Below are positions 5,242-10,724 of a stretch of 10,724 nt of DNA, piece after piece. This DNA comes from Bacillota bacterium (GTDB lineage: Bacteria; Bacillota; Clostridia; Peptostreptococcales; Anaerovoracaceae): assembly GCA_016280485.1 (NCBI GenBank), contig JAEEGU010000126.1, forward strand, positions 1 through 10,724, written 5' to 3'. Made by a program: the position numbers and the translations under genes. Under the pieces are notes generated by a model. That model did no database searches and had not been told where the DNA came from. It was given only the letters and a program-made list of their open reading frames with translations. Within the stretch, counting starts at the first letter, position 1; the number at the start of each line of letters is the position of its first letter.

Positions 5242-6507
5242 ATGAAAGAATCAAACCTGCAGCGCGCGAAAAACTACATATTGTCATCCTGCAAATATGT
5301 GCGGAATTTTGCGATGTGGCTCCTTATATCCGCCGTAATCGGCGCGGTAGGCGGCATAGTGGGCTCACTCTTTCACATAACGGTTGACTTTGCGACGGGC
5401 ACCGGCTCTGCACATCCAAACCTTCTGTACCTGCTTCCCGTAGGCGGCATAGTTATAGCCTTTGTTTACAAGCTGACGGGCATGGTCGGGAAAAACACCA
5501 ACATCGTAATAGATTCAATCCACGACGGAAGCCCTGTACCGGTGATGCTGATTCCGGCGATTTTCATTTCCACCGCAATCACGCACCTACTCGGCGGCTC
5601 TGCCGGCAGGGAAGGCGCCGCGCTTCAGATAGGCGGCGGAATCGGCTACCGCGTGGGAGAAACACTTCACCTCAGCGAAAAGAGCATGCGTCTTGCCACA
5701 CTCTGCGGCATGAGTGCTGTCTTCTCGGCGCTCTTTGGCGTGCCACTGACGGCGAGCGTGTTCGCGCTCGAGTTCATAAGCGTGGGTGTCATCTACTATT
5801 CCGGCTTTGTGCCATGCCTGTGTGCTTCGCTTGTGGCACTTGAGATCTCTCTTTTGTTCGGCATCAAGCCGACGAAGTTTCTGATACTTGCGCCAAGCCT
5901 TGAGCCTGCGATGCTGGGCAAGGTTTGCGTACTGGCGGCACTCACGGCAGTGGTCAGCATTTTCTTTTGCGAAGCAATGCGGCTTAGCGGTATATTTGCC
6001 AAAAAGATAAGTAATATCTATATGAGGATTTTCACAGGCGGCGTTCTGGTTGCCGGAGCGGCGCTGCTTCTCGGGACGCGTGACTATTGCAGCCTCGGAA
6101 TGAACATCGTGGAGTCGGCAATAGAGCAGGGCGAGTGTAGTCCCGAGGCGTTCTTTTTCAAAATCCTCTTTACGGCCGTAACCATAGGCTTTGGCTACAA
6201 GGGCGGTGAAATCGTGCCGACATTTTTCATAGGTGCGACCTTTGGCTGCTTCGCCGGGAGCCTTCTTGGAATACCTGCGGGCTTTAGTGCAGCGCTCGGG
6301 CTTGTGGGAATGTTCTGCGGCGCGGTAAACTGCCCGATAGCGTCAATCCTGCTCGGCACGGAGCTTTTCGGCTCGGCGGGACTGCCTTATTTTGCGGCAA
6401 TCAGCGCGATTTCTTATGTGCTCTCCGGGTATTTCGGCATCTATTCAAGCCAGAAAATAGTTTACGCAAAAACCCGCGCGGAGTTCATCGACAGGTTTAC
6501 GCACTGA
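5242..6507 (+). CDS. CLC-family anion transporter, CLC-F-like (fluoride or chloride)
   Basis: This is a 421-residue membrane protein of the CLC family with about ten or more helices. The gating-glutamate motif is GGSAGREGAALQ (118-129) with Glu124, where classical CLCs have GREGP. The third anion motif reads GGEIVPTFFIGATFG (321-335) instead of GxFxP. The usual GSGIP region is replaced by GKNTNIVIDSIHDG (83-96). These departures are shared, as I recall them, by the fluoride/proton CLC-F and YfeO-like branches. However, the RMAP-type Met near the CLC-F pore appears to be MLIP here, so fluoride specificity is uncertain. The ATG at 5242 has GGAG at 5233-5236. No fluoride riboswitch is visible upstream. 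There is no clear promoter between the tRNA terminator and the start, only a tandem TAATACGGT repeat (5200-5217), so transcription may come from the tRNA promoter. The role is probably anion export or tolerance at the cytoplasmic membrane. Confidence 0.85.
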   Translation: MKESNLQRAKNYILSSCKYVRNFAMWLLISAVIGAVGGIVGSLFHITVDFATGTGSAHPNLLYLLPVGGIVIAFVYKLTGMVGKNTNIVIDSIHDGSPVPVMLIPAIFISTAITHLLGGSAGREGAALQIGGGIGYRVGETLHLSEKSMRLATLCGMSAVFSALFGVPLTASVFALEFISVGVIYYSGFVPCLCASLVALEISLLFGIKPTKFLILAPSLEPAMLGKVCVLAALTAVVSIFFCEAMRLSGIFAKKISNIYMRIFTGGVLVAGAALLLGTRDYCSLGMNIVESAIEQGECSPEAFFFKILFTAVTIGFGYKGGEIVPTFFIGATFGCFAGSLLGIPAGFSAALGLVGMFCGAVNCPIASILLGTELFGSAGLPYFAAISAISYVLSGYFGIYSSQKIVYAKTRAEFIDRFTH

Positions 6508-6557
6508 CAAAATTTATTTTTGCCGGCTCAAAAAATATACTCAGGTATAAGAATCAC

Positions 6558-6607
6558 TATATCTTGTGGCGAATGTACATATTTGCCACAAGATATATTA
6601 TTTTTTT
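6558..6607 (+). terminator. Long-stem terminator after the CLC gene
   Basis: TATATCTTGTGGC (6558-6570) and GCCACAAGATATA (6585-6597) are a perfect 13-bp inverted repeat with further pairing inside the loop. A run of seven T follows at 6601-6607. Confidence 0.85.
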
Positions 6608-6636
6608 GCTAAAATTGATAAATGTGTAGAAAATAC

Positions 6637-6665
6637 TTGCACTATATATACAAATATGCTAAAAT
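6637..6665 (+). promoter_or_regulatory. Possible distal promoter of the CarD-type gene
   Basis: TTGCAC (6637-6642), a 17-base spacer and TAAAAT (6660-6665) preceded by TGC (6657-6659). The -35 is weak but the -10 is of the extended type. Confidence 0.4.
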
Positions 6666-6682
6666 AAACATTTATTTTCCCC

Positions 6683-6712
6683 TTTACTTTTTTGATTTTT
6701 ATGTGATATAAT
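6683..6712 (+). promoter_or_regulatory. Proximal promoter of the CarD-type gene
   Basis: A perfect TATAAT at 6707-6712 with an upstream TGA (extended -10) and a weak TTTACT -35 at 6683-6688, 18 bases away. It lies about 45 bases before the start codon, in a very AT-rich stretch. Confidence 0.6.
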
Positions 6713-6757
6713 GCGATTGTGTCGGTCTTTAACTTTTAAAGAAAGGAGTAGGATATC

Positions 6758-7261
6758 ATGTATAATATCGGTGAAATGGTTGTTTACGGAGAATCCGGCG
6801 TGTGCCGCATTACTGACATAACAGAGCGTAGCAGCCTCGGAAATGAAGATGTAAAGGCAATGTATTACACTATGCAGCCTTGCTACCAGGGCTATACCAT
6901 TTATGCCCCTGTAGAAAACTGTAAGGTTTTCATGCGCCCAATTATATCAAAGGAAGAAGCCATTAAGCTGATAGACAAGATTCCTACGATTCAGGCAAAA
7001 ATTTACCAGGGCATTTCCCTGCGCGAGCTTGTGGACCGCTACGAGAGCATGATAAAAACGCACAGCTGCGATGACCTTTGCAAGCTTACAATGTCAATTC
7101 ATGCGAAAAAGCTTGAATGCATCAAGAACAAGCGCAAGGTCGGTGCTGTTGACGAAAAATATATGAAAAAGGCAGAAGATCTTCTTTTCGGTGAGCTTGC
7201 CGTCGTTTTGGACATACCAAAGAACGAGGTGCCGAGCTTCATTGAAAAGCGCATCGGCTAA
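6758..7261 (+). CDS. carD: CarD/CdnL-family RNA-polymerase-binding regulator
   Basis: This is a 167-residue cytoplasmic protein, a usual length for the family. The N-terminal 60 or so residues form the CarD/TRCF RNA-polymerase-interacting domain: MYNIGEMVVYGESGVCRITDI, then a YYTMQPCYQGYTIYAPVENC beta segment. The C-terminal part is helical and basic (KTHSCDDLCKLTMSIHAKKLE, KNKRKVGAVDEKYMKKAEDLL), as in the DNA-contacting helical domain. Such proteins bind the polymerase beta subunit and affect open-complex stability, especially at rRNA and stress-related promoters. The start ATG has a strong AAAGGAG about 9 bases upstream. The gene sits alone between two terminators with its own promoter(s), consistent with independent regulation. 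Mycobacterial CarD is the best-known homologue; whether this protein acts on rRNA promoters is inference. Confidence 0.88.
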   Translation: MYNIGEMVVYGESGVCRITDITERSSLGNEDVKAMYYTMQPCYQGYTIYAPVENCKVFMRPIISKEEAIKLIDKIPTIQAKIYQGISLRELVDRYESMIKTHSCDDLCKLTMSIHAKKLECIKNKRKVGAVDEKYMKKAEDLLFGELAVVLDIPKNEVPSFIEKRIG

Positions 7262-7319
7262 GACGAAAAATACAAAATGTAATACAATACTCTTCATAGG
7301 AGTGTTTCCGACATAGAAG

Positions 7320-7342
7320 CGGCAGGGAAACCTGCCGTTTTT
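7320..7342 (+). terminator. Terminator after the CarD-type gene
   Basis: CGGCAGG (7320-7326), a GAAA tetraloop, and CCTGCCG (7331-7337), followed by five T at 7338-7342. Confidence 0.9.
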
Positions 7343-7388
7343 ATTTGTCTTTTTTTGCGGTTTAATCCCAAATAAAGCCTAAAATTAC

Positions 7389-7416
7389 TTGACAAAAGTC
7401 TAAAATGTGAGATAAT
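7389..7416 (+). promoter_or_regulatory. Promoter of the GtrA-TetR-aminotransferase-kinase operon
   Basis: TTGACA (7389-7394), a 16-base spacer and GATAAT (7411-7416). The leader is about 50 bases to the first start codon and carries a palindrome. Confidence 0.75.
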
Positions 7417-7421
7417 TATAC

Positions 7422-7444
7422 TTGAGTACAAAAACTATACTCAA
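7422..7444. promoter_or_regulatory. 23-bp imperfect palindrome, candidate TetR operator
   Basis: TTGAGTA (7422-7428) and TACTCAA (7438-7444) are exact inverted half-sites separated by 9 bases. They begin 5 bases downstream of the -10 and so cover the transcription start. Position and length fit an operator for the TetR-family protein encoded in the same operon, which would make the operon autoregulated. This is inferred from position, not shown. Confidence 0.65.
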
Positions 7445-7472
7445 ATACTAAGTTTAAATCCGGGGATTACAT

Positions 7473-7940
7473 ATGTTTAAAGAAAAGAAAAACTATAGAA
7501 AGCTCTCAAAACAGGAAAACAGGATTCAGGTAATCAAATTCACCCTGTTTTCAATATCTGCGGGGATAATCGAGGCGGCGAGCTTTGCGCTTTTAACCGA
7601 GCTTACTCCTTGGGACTACAGACCACGCTATCTCATAGCGCTGACACTTTCGGTGCTTTGGAATTTTACTCTGAACAGGGAGTTCACCTTCAAATCGGCA
7701 AACAACGTACCGGTGGCAATGGCAAAGGTTGCGGCCTTTTACTGTGTCTTCACGCCGCTTTCGACGTGGTGGGGTGATGAGCTTACGGGCATAGGGTGGA
7801 ATGATTACATCGTGCTCGGAATCACGATGGCTGCAAACCTTACGACCGAGTTTCTATATGACAGATTTTTCGTTTACCGTGGCACCATGAACACAAACAA
7901 GCGAGCGGAGCGCGACGGTGAAAAGATAGAGGAGGAATGA
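7473..7940 (+). CDS. GtrA-like membrane protein
   Basis: This is a 155-residue protein with four predicted membrane segments (about residues 20-43, 52-68, 82-100 and 110-130). It matches the GtrA-like pattern: a basic N-terminus followed by KFTLFSISAGIIEAASFALL, the segment LSVLWNFTLNREFTFKS (59-75) with the conserved N-R-x-F-T-F motif, and the closing FLYDRFFVYRG (127-137). GtrA proteins are linked to movement of lipid-linked sugars across the membrane, for example in O-antigen glucosylation and teichoic or arabinogalactan decoration. Here no glycosyltransferase is adjacent, so the role is open. The start is ATG 7473, preceded by GGGGAT; the CCGGGGATTACAT context gives only a modest ribosome site. 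It is the first gene of the operon and overlaps or abuts the TetR gene. The acidic/basic tail after residue 138 is outside the family domain. Confidence 0.8.
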   Translation: MFKEKKNYRKLSKQENRIQVIKFTLFSISAGIIEAASFALLTELTPWDYRPRYLIALTLSVLWNFTLNREFTFKSANNVPVAMAKVAAFYCVFTPLSTWWGDELTGIGWNDYIVLGITMAANLTTEFLYDRFFVYRGTMNTNKRAERDGEKIEEE

Positions 7941-7942
7941 GA

Positions 7943-8554
7943 ATGGAGAAAAAGAACAGTGAAAAGAAAGTGGTCAAACCACAAAGGCTTCGCAAAAGCG
8001 AACGCAGCAAAATCAGAATAATGCACGCGGCAAAGGGCCTGTTTGAGGAACAGGGCATGGAGCATGTAACCTTTAACGAGGTTGCGGAAGCGGCGGACGT
8101 CTGCAGAAGCACGGTATTTAACTACTTCCCAAGCTCTGACGATTTGATGGCGGCGATATACGAAAGCGAGATAAGAGACATTCACGATCGATGCGATGCT
8201 TCGGGACTTGAGGGCGAAGAGTTCATAAGGCAGTTCTTTATGCACATGCTGCAGGATGCGGCCTACTATCCTAAGCTGATGGTAGAGCTTACGTCAGCGG
8301 CCCTTGTAAGAGACGAAAAACGTAAATCCTTAAAGGACATCGAAAAGCTGCTGGAGAAAAAGCTCCCACACAGAGAGAATCTGTCAAAGGAAGAGGTCGA
8401 GCTCCAGATGATTATGATAATCGGAGCATACACCGGGATAATATATCACTACATAGTGAACGATCTGAAATTCGATGTTAAAAAAATGAACAAGCAATAT
8501 GTGGCGATTATAGACAGACTTTTATCAGATGAACAGAACACAAAACAGAAATAG
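7943..8554 (+). CDS. TetR-family transcriptional regulator
   Basis: This is a 203-residue protein. Residues about 18-65 form the TetR DNA-binding domain: KIRIMHAAKGLFEEQGMEHV, then FNEVAEAADVCRSTVFNYFP, in which the recognition helix ends in the typical S-T-V-F-N-Y-F. The rest is helical and is the ligand-binding and dimer domain, which has no recognisable ligand signature. I prefer ATG 7943 to the ATG at 7937 (which overlaps the GtrA stop), because AGGAGG at 7930-7935 is 7 bases from 7943 but only 1 base from 7937. The protein probably represses its own operon through the palindrome at 7422-7444 and responds to the substrate or product of the enzymes downstream. Confidence 0.88.
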   Translation: MEKKNSEKKVVKPQRLRKSERSKIRIMHAAKGLFEEQGMEHVTFNEVAEAADVCRSTVFNYFPSSDDLMAAIYESEIRDIHDRCDASGLEGEEFIRQFFMHMLQDAAYYPKLMVELTSAALVRDEKRKSLKDIEKLLEKKLPHRENLSKEEVELQMIMIIGAYTGIIYHYIVNDLKFDVKKMNKQYVAIIDRLLSDEQNTKQK

Positions 8555-8576
8555 ATAAACAATGGAGGAAAAAAAG

Positions 8577-10073
8577 ATGAAAAATTGCGGAATCAGCAGA
8601 TGGGATGACCCGGCAGAAATTAATGCGAAGTTAAAGAAGCTGCAGACTCAGGGTATCTGGGAAGTAGACGATGACTACTACGAAAACACTGTCCTGAAGT
8701 ATTATCAGGAAAAGTGCAAGGAGTCCTTTAAGATTTACGACGAGGCGAAGAATTACCTTCCGGGCGGCGTTCAGCACAAGTTGGCCTTCAACAAGCCTTT
8801 CCCTGTAGCGTTCAAGCAGGCAAAGGGCGCATATCTTGTTGACCAGGACGGAAACAAATATATCGACTTCCTGCAGGCAGGCGGTCCGACTATCCTCGGA
8901 TCAAACTATGACCCAATTAGAGAAGCTGCGGTTGAGGTTATCAATACCTGCGGCCCGGTTACAGGTCTCTTGCACGAAAGCAAGCTTTTGATTGCAAAGG
9001 AAATCAACAAGCACATGCCAAACGTTGAGATGTTCCGTATGCTCGGCTCCGGTACAGAGGCTGACATGGCGGCTCTTCGTATCGCGCGTATCGCAACAGG
9101 CCACAAGAGAATTATCAAGGTGGGTGGCGCTTATCACGGCTGGTCCGATCAGCTGGTTTACGGCCTCAAGATTCCGGGCTCGAGAAATCTCCTCGAATCC
9201 CACGGAATTCCAAAGGGCGCATATGCAACAACAGACGAGGTTAAGCCGAACGATCTTGACTATCTCGAGGCTACATTAAAGAGAAACAAGTTAAAGGGCG
9301 GCACAGCTGCTGTCGTAGTTGAGCCGGTAGGCCCTGAAAGCGGAACACGTCCAATCGCAAGAGACTACAACAAGGGTGTAAGAGCGCTCTGCGACAAGTA
9401 CGGCGCACTGCTTATCTTCGACGAAGTAGTAACAGGCTTCAGAGTTGCGCTCGGTGGCGCACAGGGCTACTTTGACGTAGTTCCTGACCTTACCGTATTT
9501 GGCAAGATTGTGGCAGGCGGCTACCCTGCAGCAGGCGGCGTAGGCGGCAAGAGAGAGTATGCTTCCATCATGGCAGCCGGCATCGGCAACAAGGGCCACA
9601 GAGCTTACGTGGGCGGCACACTTTCCGCTAACCCACTTTCCGCTATGGCGGGCTACGTGGCAATCAAGGAAATCGAAAGAACCAATGCCTGCGAAGTAGC
9701 GGGCCGTGCGGGAGACAGACTCTGCGACGGTCTTAAGGCACTTCTCGACAAGTATGGCCTGCCGTTTGTAGCCTACAACCAGGGCTCGATTGTTCACCTC
9801 GAGTGCACAGCTGCAATGAGCTTTGACTTCTCCTCACGCTGCATGATAAAATCGGCTATGGGCATATTAAAGCACAAGGATATGATGTATGAAAGAAAGG
9901 ATTCCATGGAAAGAATGGGAGCCGCATACATGGCAAACGGTATCGTAACACTTGCGGGCAGCAGACTTTACACTTCACTGGCTGATACCGACGAGGTTAT
10001 CGACGAGGCATTAAACCGCTTCGAAGAAGTATTCAAGCATGTAAAGAAAACCGACAAGGGACTTTTGAAATAG
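8577..10073 (+). CDS. Class III PLP aminotransferase, glutamate-1-semialdehyde aminomutase-like
   Basis: This is a 498-residue fold-type I class III aminotransferase. Visible elements are the phosphate-binding GSGTEA (157-162), YHGW (186-189), the pyridine-nitrogen Asp in FDEVVTGFR (281-289, Asp282), the PLP Lys310 in VFGKIVAGGYP, and GGTLSANPLS (347-356). The overall pattern resembles HemL-type proteins. The protein is longer than HemL (about 430), with an N-terminal extension of some 50 residues, and no tetrapyrrole genes are near. I therefore think it is a paralogue acting on another substrate, probably an amino or keto sugar or acid linked to the kinase next door. I chose ATG 8577 because GGAGG at 8564-8568 is 8 bases upstream; the ATG at 8562 would lie on that ribosome site. 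Codon use is biased (AAG, GGC, GTA), suggesting good expression. Confidence 0.85.
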   Translation: MKNCGISRWDDPAEINAKLKKLQTQGIWEVDDDYYENTVLKYYQEKCKESFKIYDEAKNYLPGGVQHKLAFNKPFPVAFKQAKGAYLVDQDGNKYIDFLQAGGPTILGSNYDPIREAAVEVINTCGPVTGLLHESKLLIAKEINKHMPNVEMFRMLGSGTEADMAALRIARIATGHKRIIKVGGAYHGWSDQLVYGLKIPGSRNLLESHGIPKGAYATTDEVKPNDLDYLEATLKRNKLKGGTAAVVVEPVGPESGTRPIARDYNKGVRALCDKYGALLIFDEVVTGFRVALGGAQGYFDVVPDLTVFGKIVAGGYPAAGGVGGKREYASIMAAGIGNKGHRAYVGGTLSANPLSAMAGYVAIKEIERTNACEVAGRAGDRLCDGLKALLDKYGLPFVAYNQGSIVHLECTAAMSFDFSSRCMIKSAMGILKHKDMMYERKDSMERMGAAYMANGIVTLAGSRLYTSLADTDEVIDEALNRFEEVFKHVKKTDKGLLK

Positions 10074-10086
10074 TAGAGAGGTAGGC

Positions 10087-10724
10087 ATGGCTAGCTACAT
10101 TATGGCCCACGATCTGGGCACATCGAGTGACAAAGCGGCGCTTGTTGATTTCGACGGCAGAATCGTCGCCACGGCAAAGGAGGACTATCCCACATACTAT
10201 CCGCGGCCGGCTTGGGTAGAGCAGGAGCCGATGGATTACTGGGACGCGAGCTCACGGGCGAGCGCACGCATTATAAAGGAACTGGGTATAGACCCTGCGG
10301 ATGTCAAGGGTGTAGTCTTTTCGACTCAGGCCCAGGGTATAATCCCGGTTGATGCAGAGGGAAATCTCCTTTACCGCAACATCACGTGGGTTGACGGTCG
10401 CGCCGAAAAACAGGCAAAGGCCATAATGAAAAAGGTCGGCGGCGAGCGCATTTTCAAGATGTTCAGCGGCACACCGATTATGGGAAAGGACGTGCTCGCA
10501 AAGGTCATCTGGCTAAAGGAAGAGCGCCCCGACATATGGGAAAAGACCTACAAAATCCTCGATGTAAACGGCTGGATGAAATATAAGTGCACGGGCAAGA
10601 TGGTGACCGAGATTTCGGGCGCATCTGCCTTTGCACTGGACCTAAAGAAAAAAGAATGGATGAGCGTCTTAAAGCTTGTTGGCATGGACATGGAAAAGCT
10701 GCCAAGGCTTGTGACAAGCACCGA
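10087..10724 (+). CDS. FGGY-family carbohydrate kinase, 5' part (xylulokinase-like)
   Basis: The first 212 residues are present and the frame is open to the window end. The N-terminal phosphate-binding motif is HDLGTSSDKAALVDFDG (8-24), followed by RPAWVEQEPMDYW (40-52), a segment typical of xylulokinase and related FGGY kinases. FSTQAQGIIPVD (78-89) stands where xylulokinases have GQMHG, so the sugar specificity is probably different. ITWVDGRAEKQ (99-109) is the next family block. The catalytic Asp and C-terminal ATP domain lie outside the window. FGGY kinases phosphorylate pentoses, pentuloses, tetrols, glycerol and similar compounds with ATP. The ATG at 10087 follows GAGAGGTAGG and lies 13 bases after the aminotransferase stop, so the two are in one operon. 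The substrate cannot be named. Confidence 0.88.
   Translation, partial: MASYIMAHDLGTSSDKAALVDFDGRIVATAKEDYPTYYPRPAWVEQEPMDYWDASSRASARIIKELGIDPADVKGVVFSTQAQGIIPVDAEGNLLYRNITWVDGRAEKQAKAIMKKVGGERIFKMFSGTPIMGKDVLAKVIWLKEERPDIWEKTYKILDVNGWMKYKCTGKMVTEISGASAFALDLKKKEWMSVLKLVGMDMEKLPRLVTST

Noticed and set aside
5103..5387. Open frame starting in the tRNA
   Set aside because: It begins inside tRNA-Arg and overlaps the CLC gene in another frame.
6536..6549. TATAC-TCAG-GTATA palindrome sharing TATACTCA with the TetR operator half-site
   Set aside because: It is short, AT-rich and lies downstream of the CLC gene with no promoter it could control; the match is likely chance.
9291..9797. Long open frame on the - strand (168 codons)
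   Set aside because: It is a shadow of the aminotransferase gene, caused by its biased codon use; it lacks a ribosome site and family features.

Overview
The window looks like chromosomal DNA of a Gram-positive anaerobe in the class Clostridia (Firmicutes). Ribosome binding sites are strong GGAGG types. Promoters are TTGACA/TATAAT-like with 16-18 base spacers, and terminators are hairpin plus T-run. There are S-layer-homology (SLH) repeats, a short CarD protein, an AbiE-type toxin-antitoxin pair, and a double-hairpin intergenic repeat of a kind I associate with gut Clostridia. Family level is a guess (an Eubacteriales or Anaerovoracaceae-like gut organism). Almost every gene is on the + strand.

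Region 1 (1-2383) is ordinary core sequence. It holds the end of a Zn/Mn-type ABC ATPase, its ABC-3 permease (1-base overlap), a hairpin repeat that seems to supply the start region of the next gene, a predicted lipoprotein alpha/beta hydrolase, and a terminator.

Region 2 (about 2384-4985) looks accessory. It has a structured gene-free stretch, then a visibly AT-richer abiEi/abiEii-type operon with its own promoter. Three copies of a 9-base motif sit in that leader and may be operator sites. Next comes a promoter, a cobalamin riboswitch and its terminator. The riboswitch is followed not by a complete gene but by the C-terminal fragment of an SLH-domain surface protein, so it appears orphaned by a deletion or rearrangement. 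A strong terminator closes the region.

Region 3 (5036-6607) holds tRNA-Arg(ACG) behind a perfect consensus promoter, then a CLC-family anion transporter whose motifs resemble the fluoride-type (CLC-F) branch more than classical chloride CLCs, then a 13-bp terminator.

Region 4 (6637-7342) is a monocistronic CarD/CdnL-type RNA-polymerase-binding regulator with an AT-rich leader and its own terminator.

Region 5 (7389-end) looks like one operon of a GtrA-like membrane protein, a TetR-family regulator, a HemL-like class III PLP aminotransferase and an FGGY carbohydrate kinase that runs off the window. A 23-bp imperfect palindrome lies just after the promoter -10 and is a good candidate TetR operator. 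Pairing an aminotransferase with a sugar kinase under a local repressor suggests an uncharacterised pathway for an amino or keto sugar or polyol. This is the best candidate here for new metabolism, but its substrate cannot be read from the sequence.
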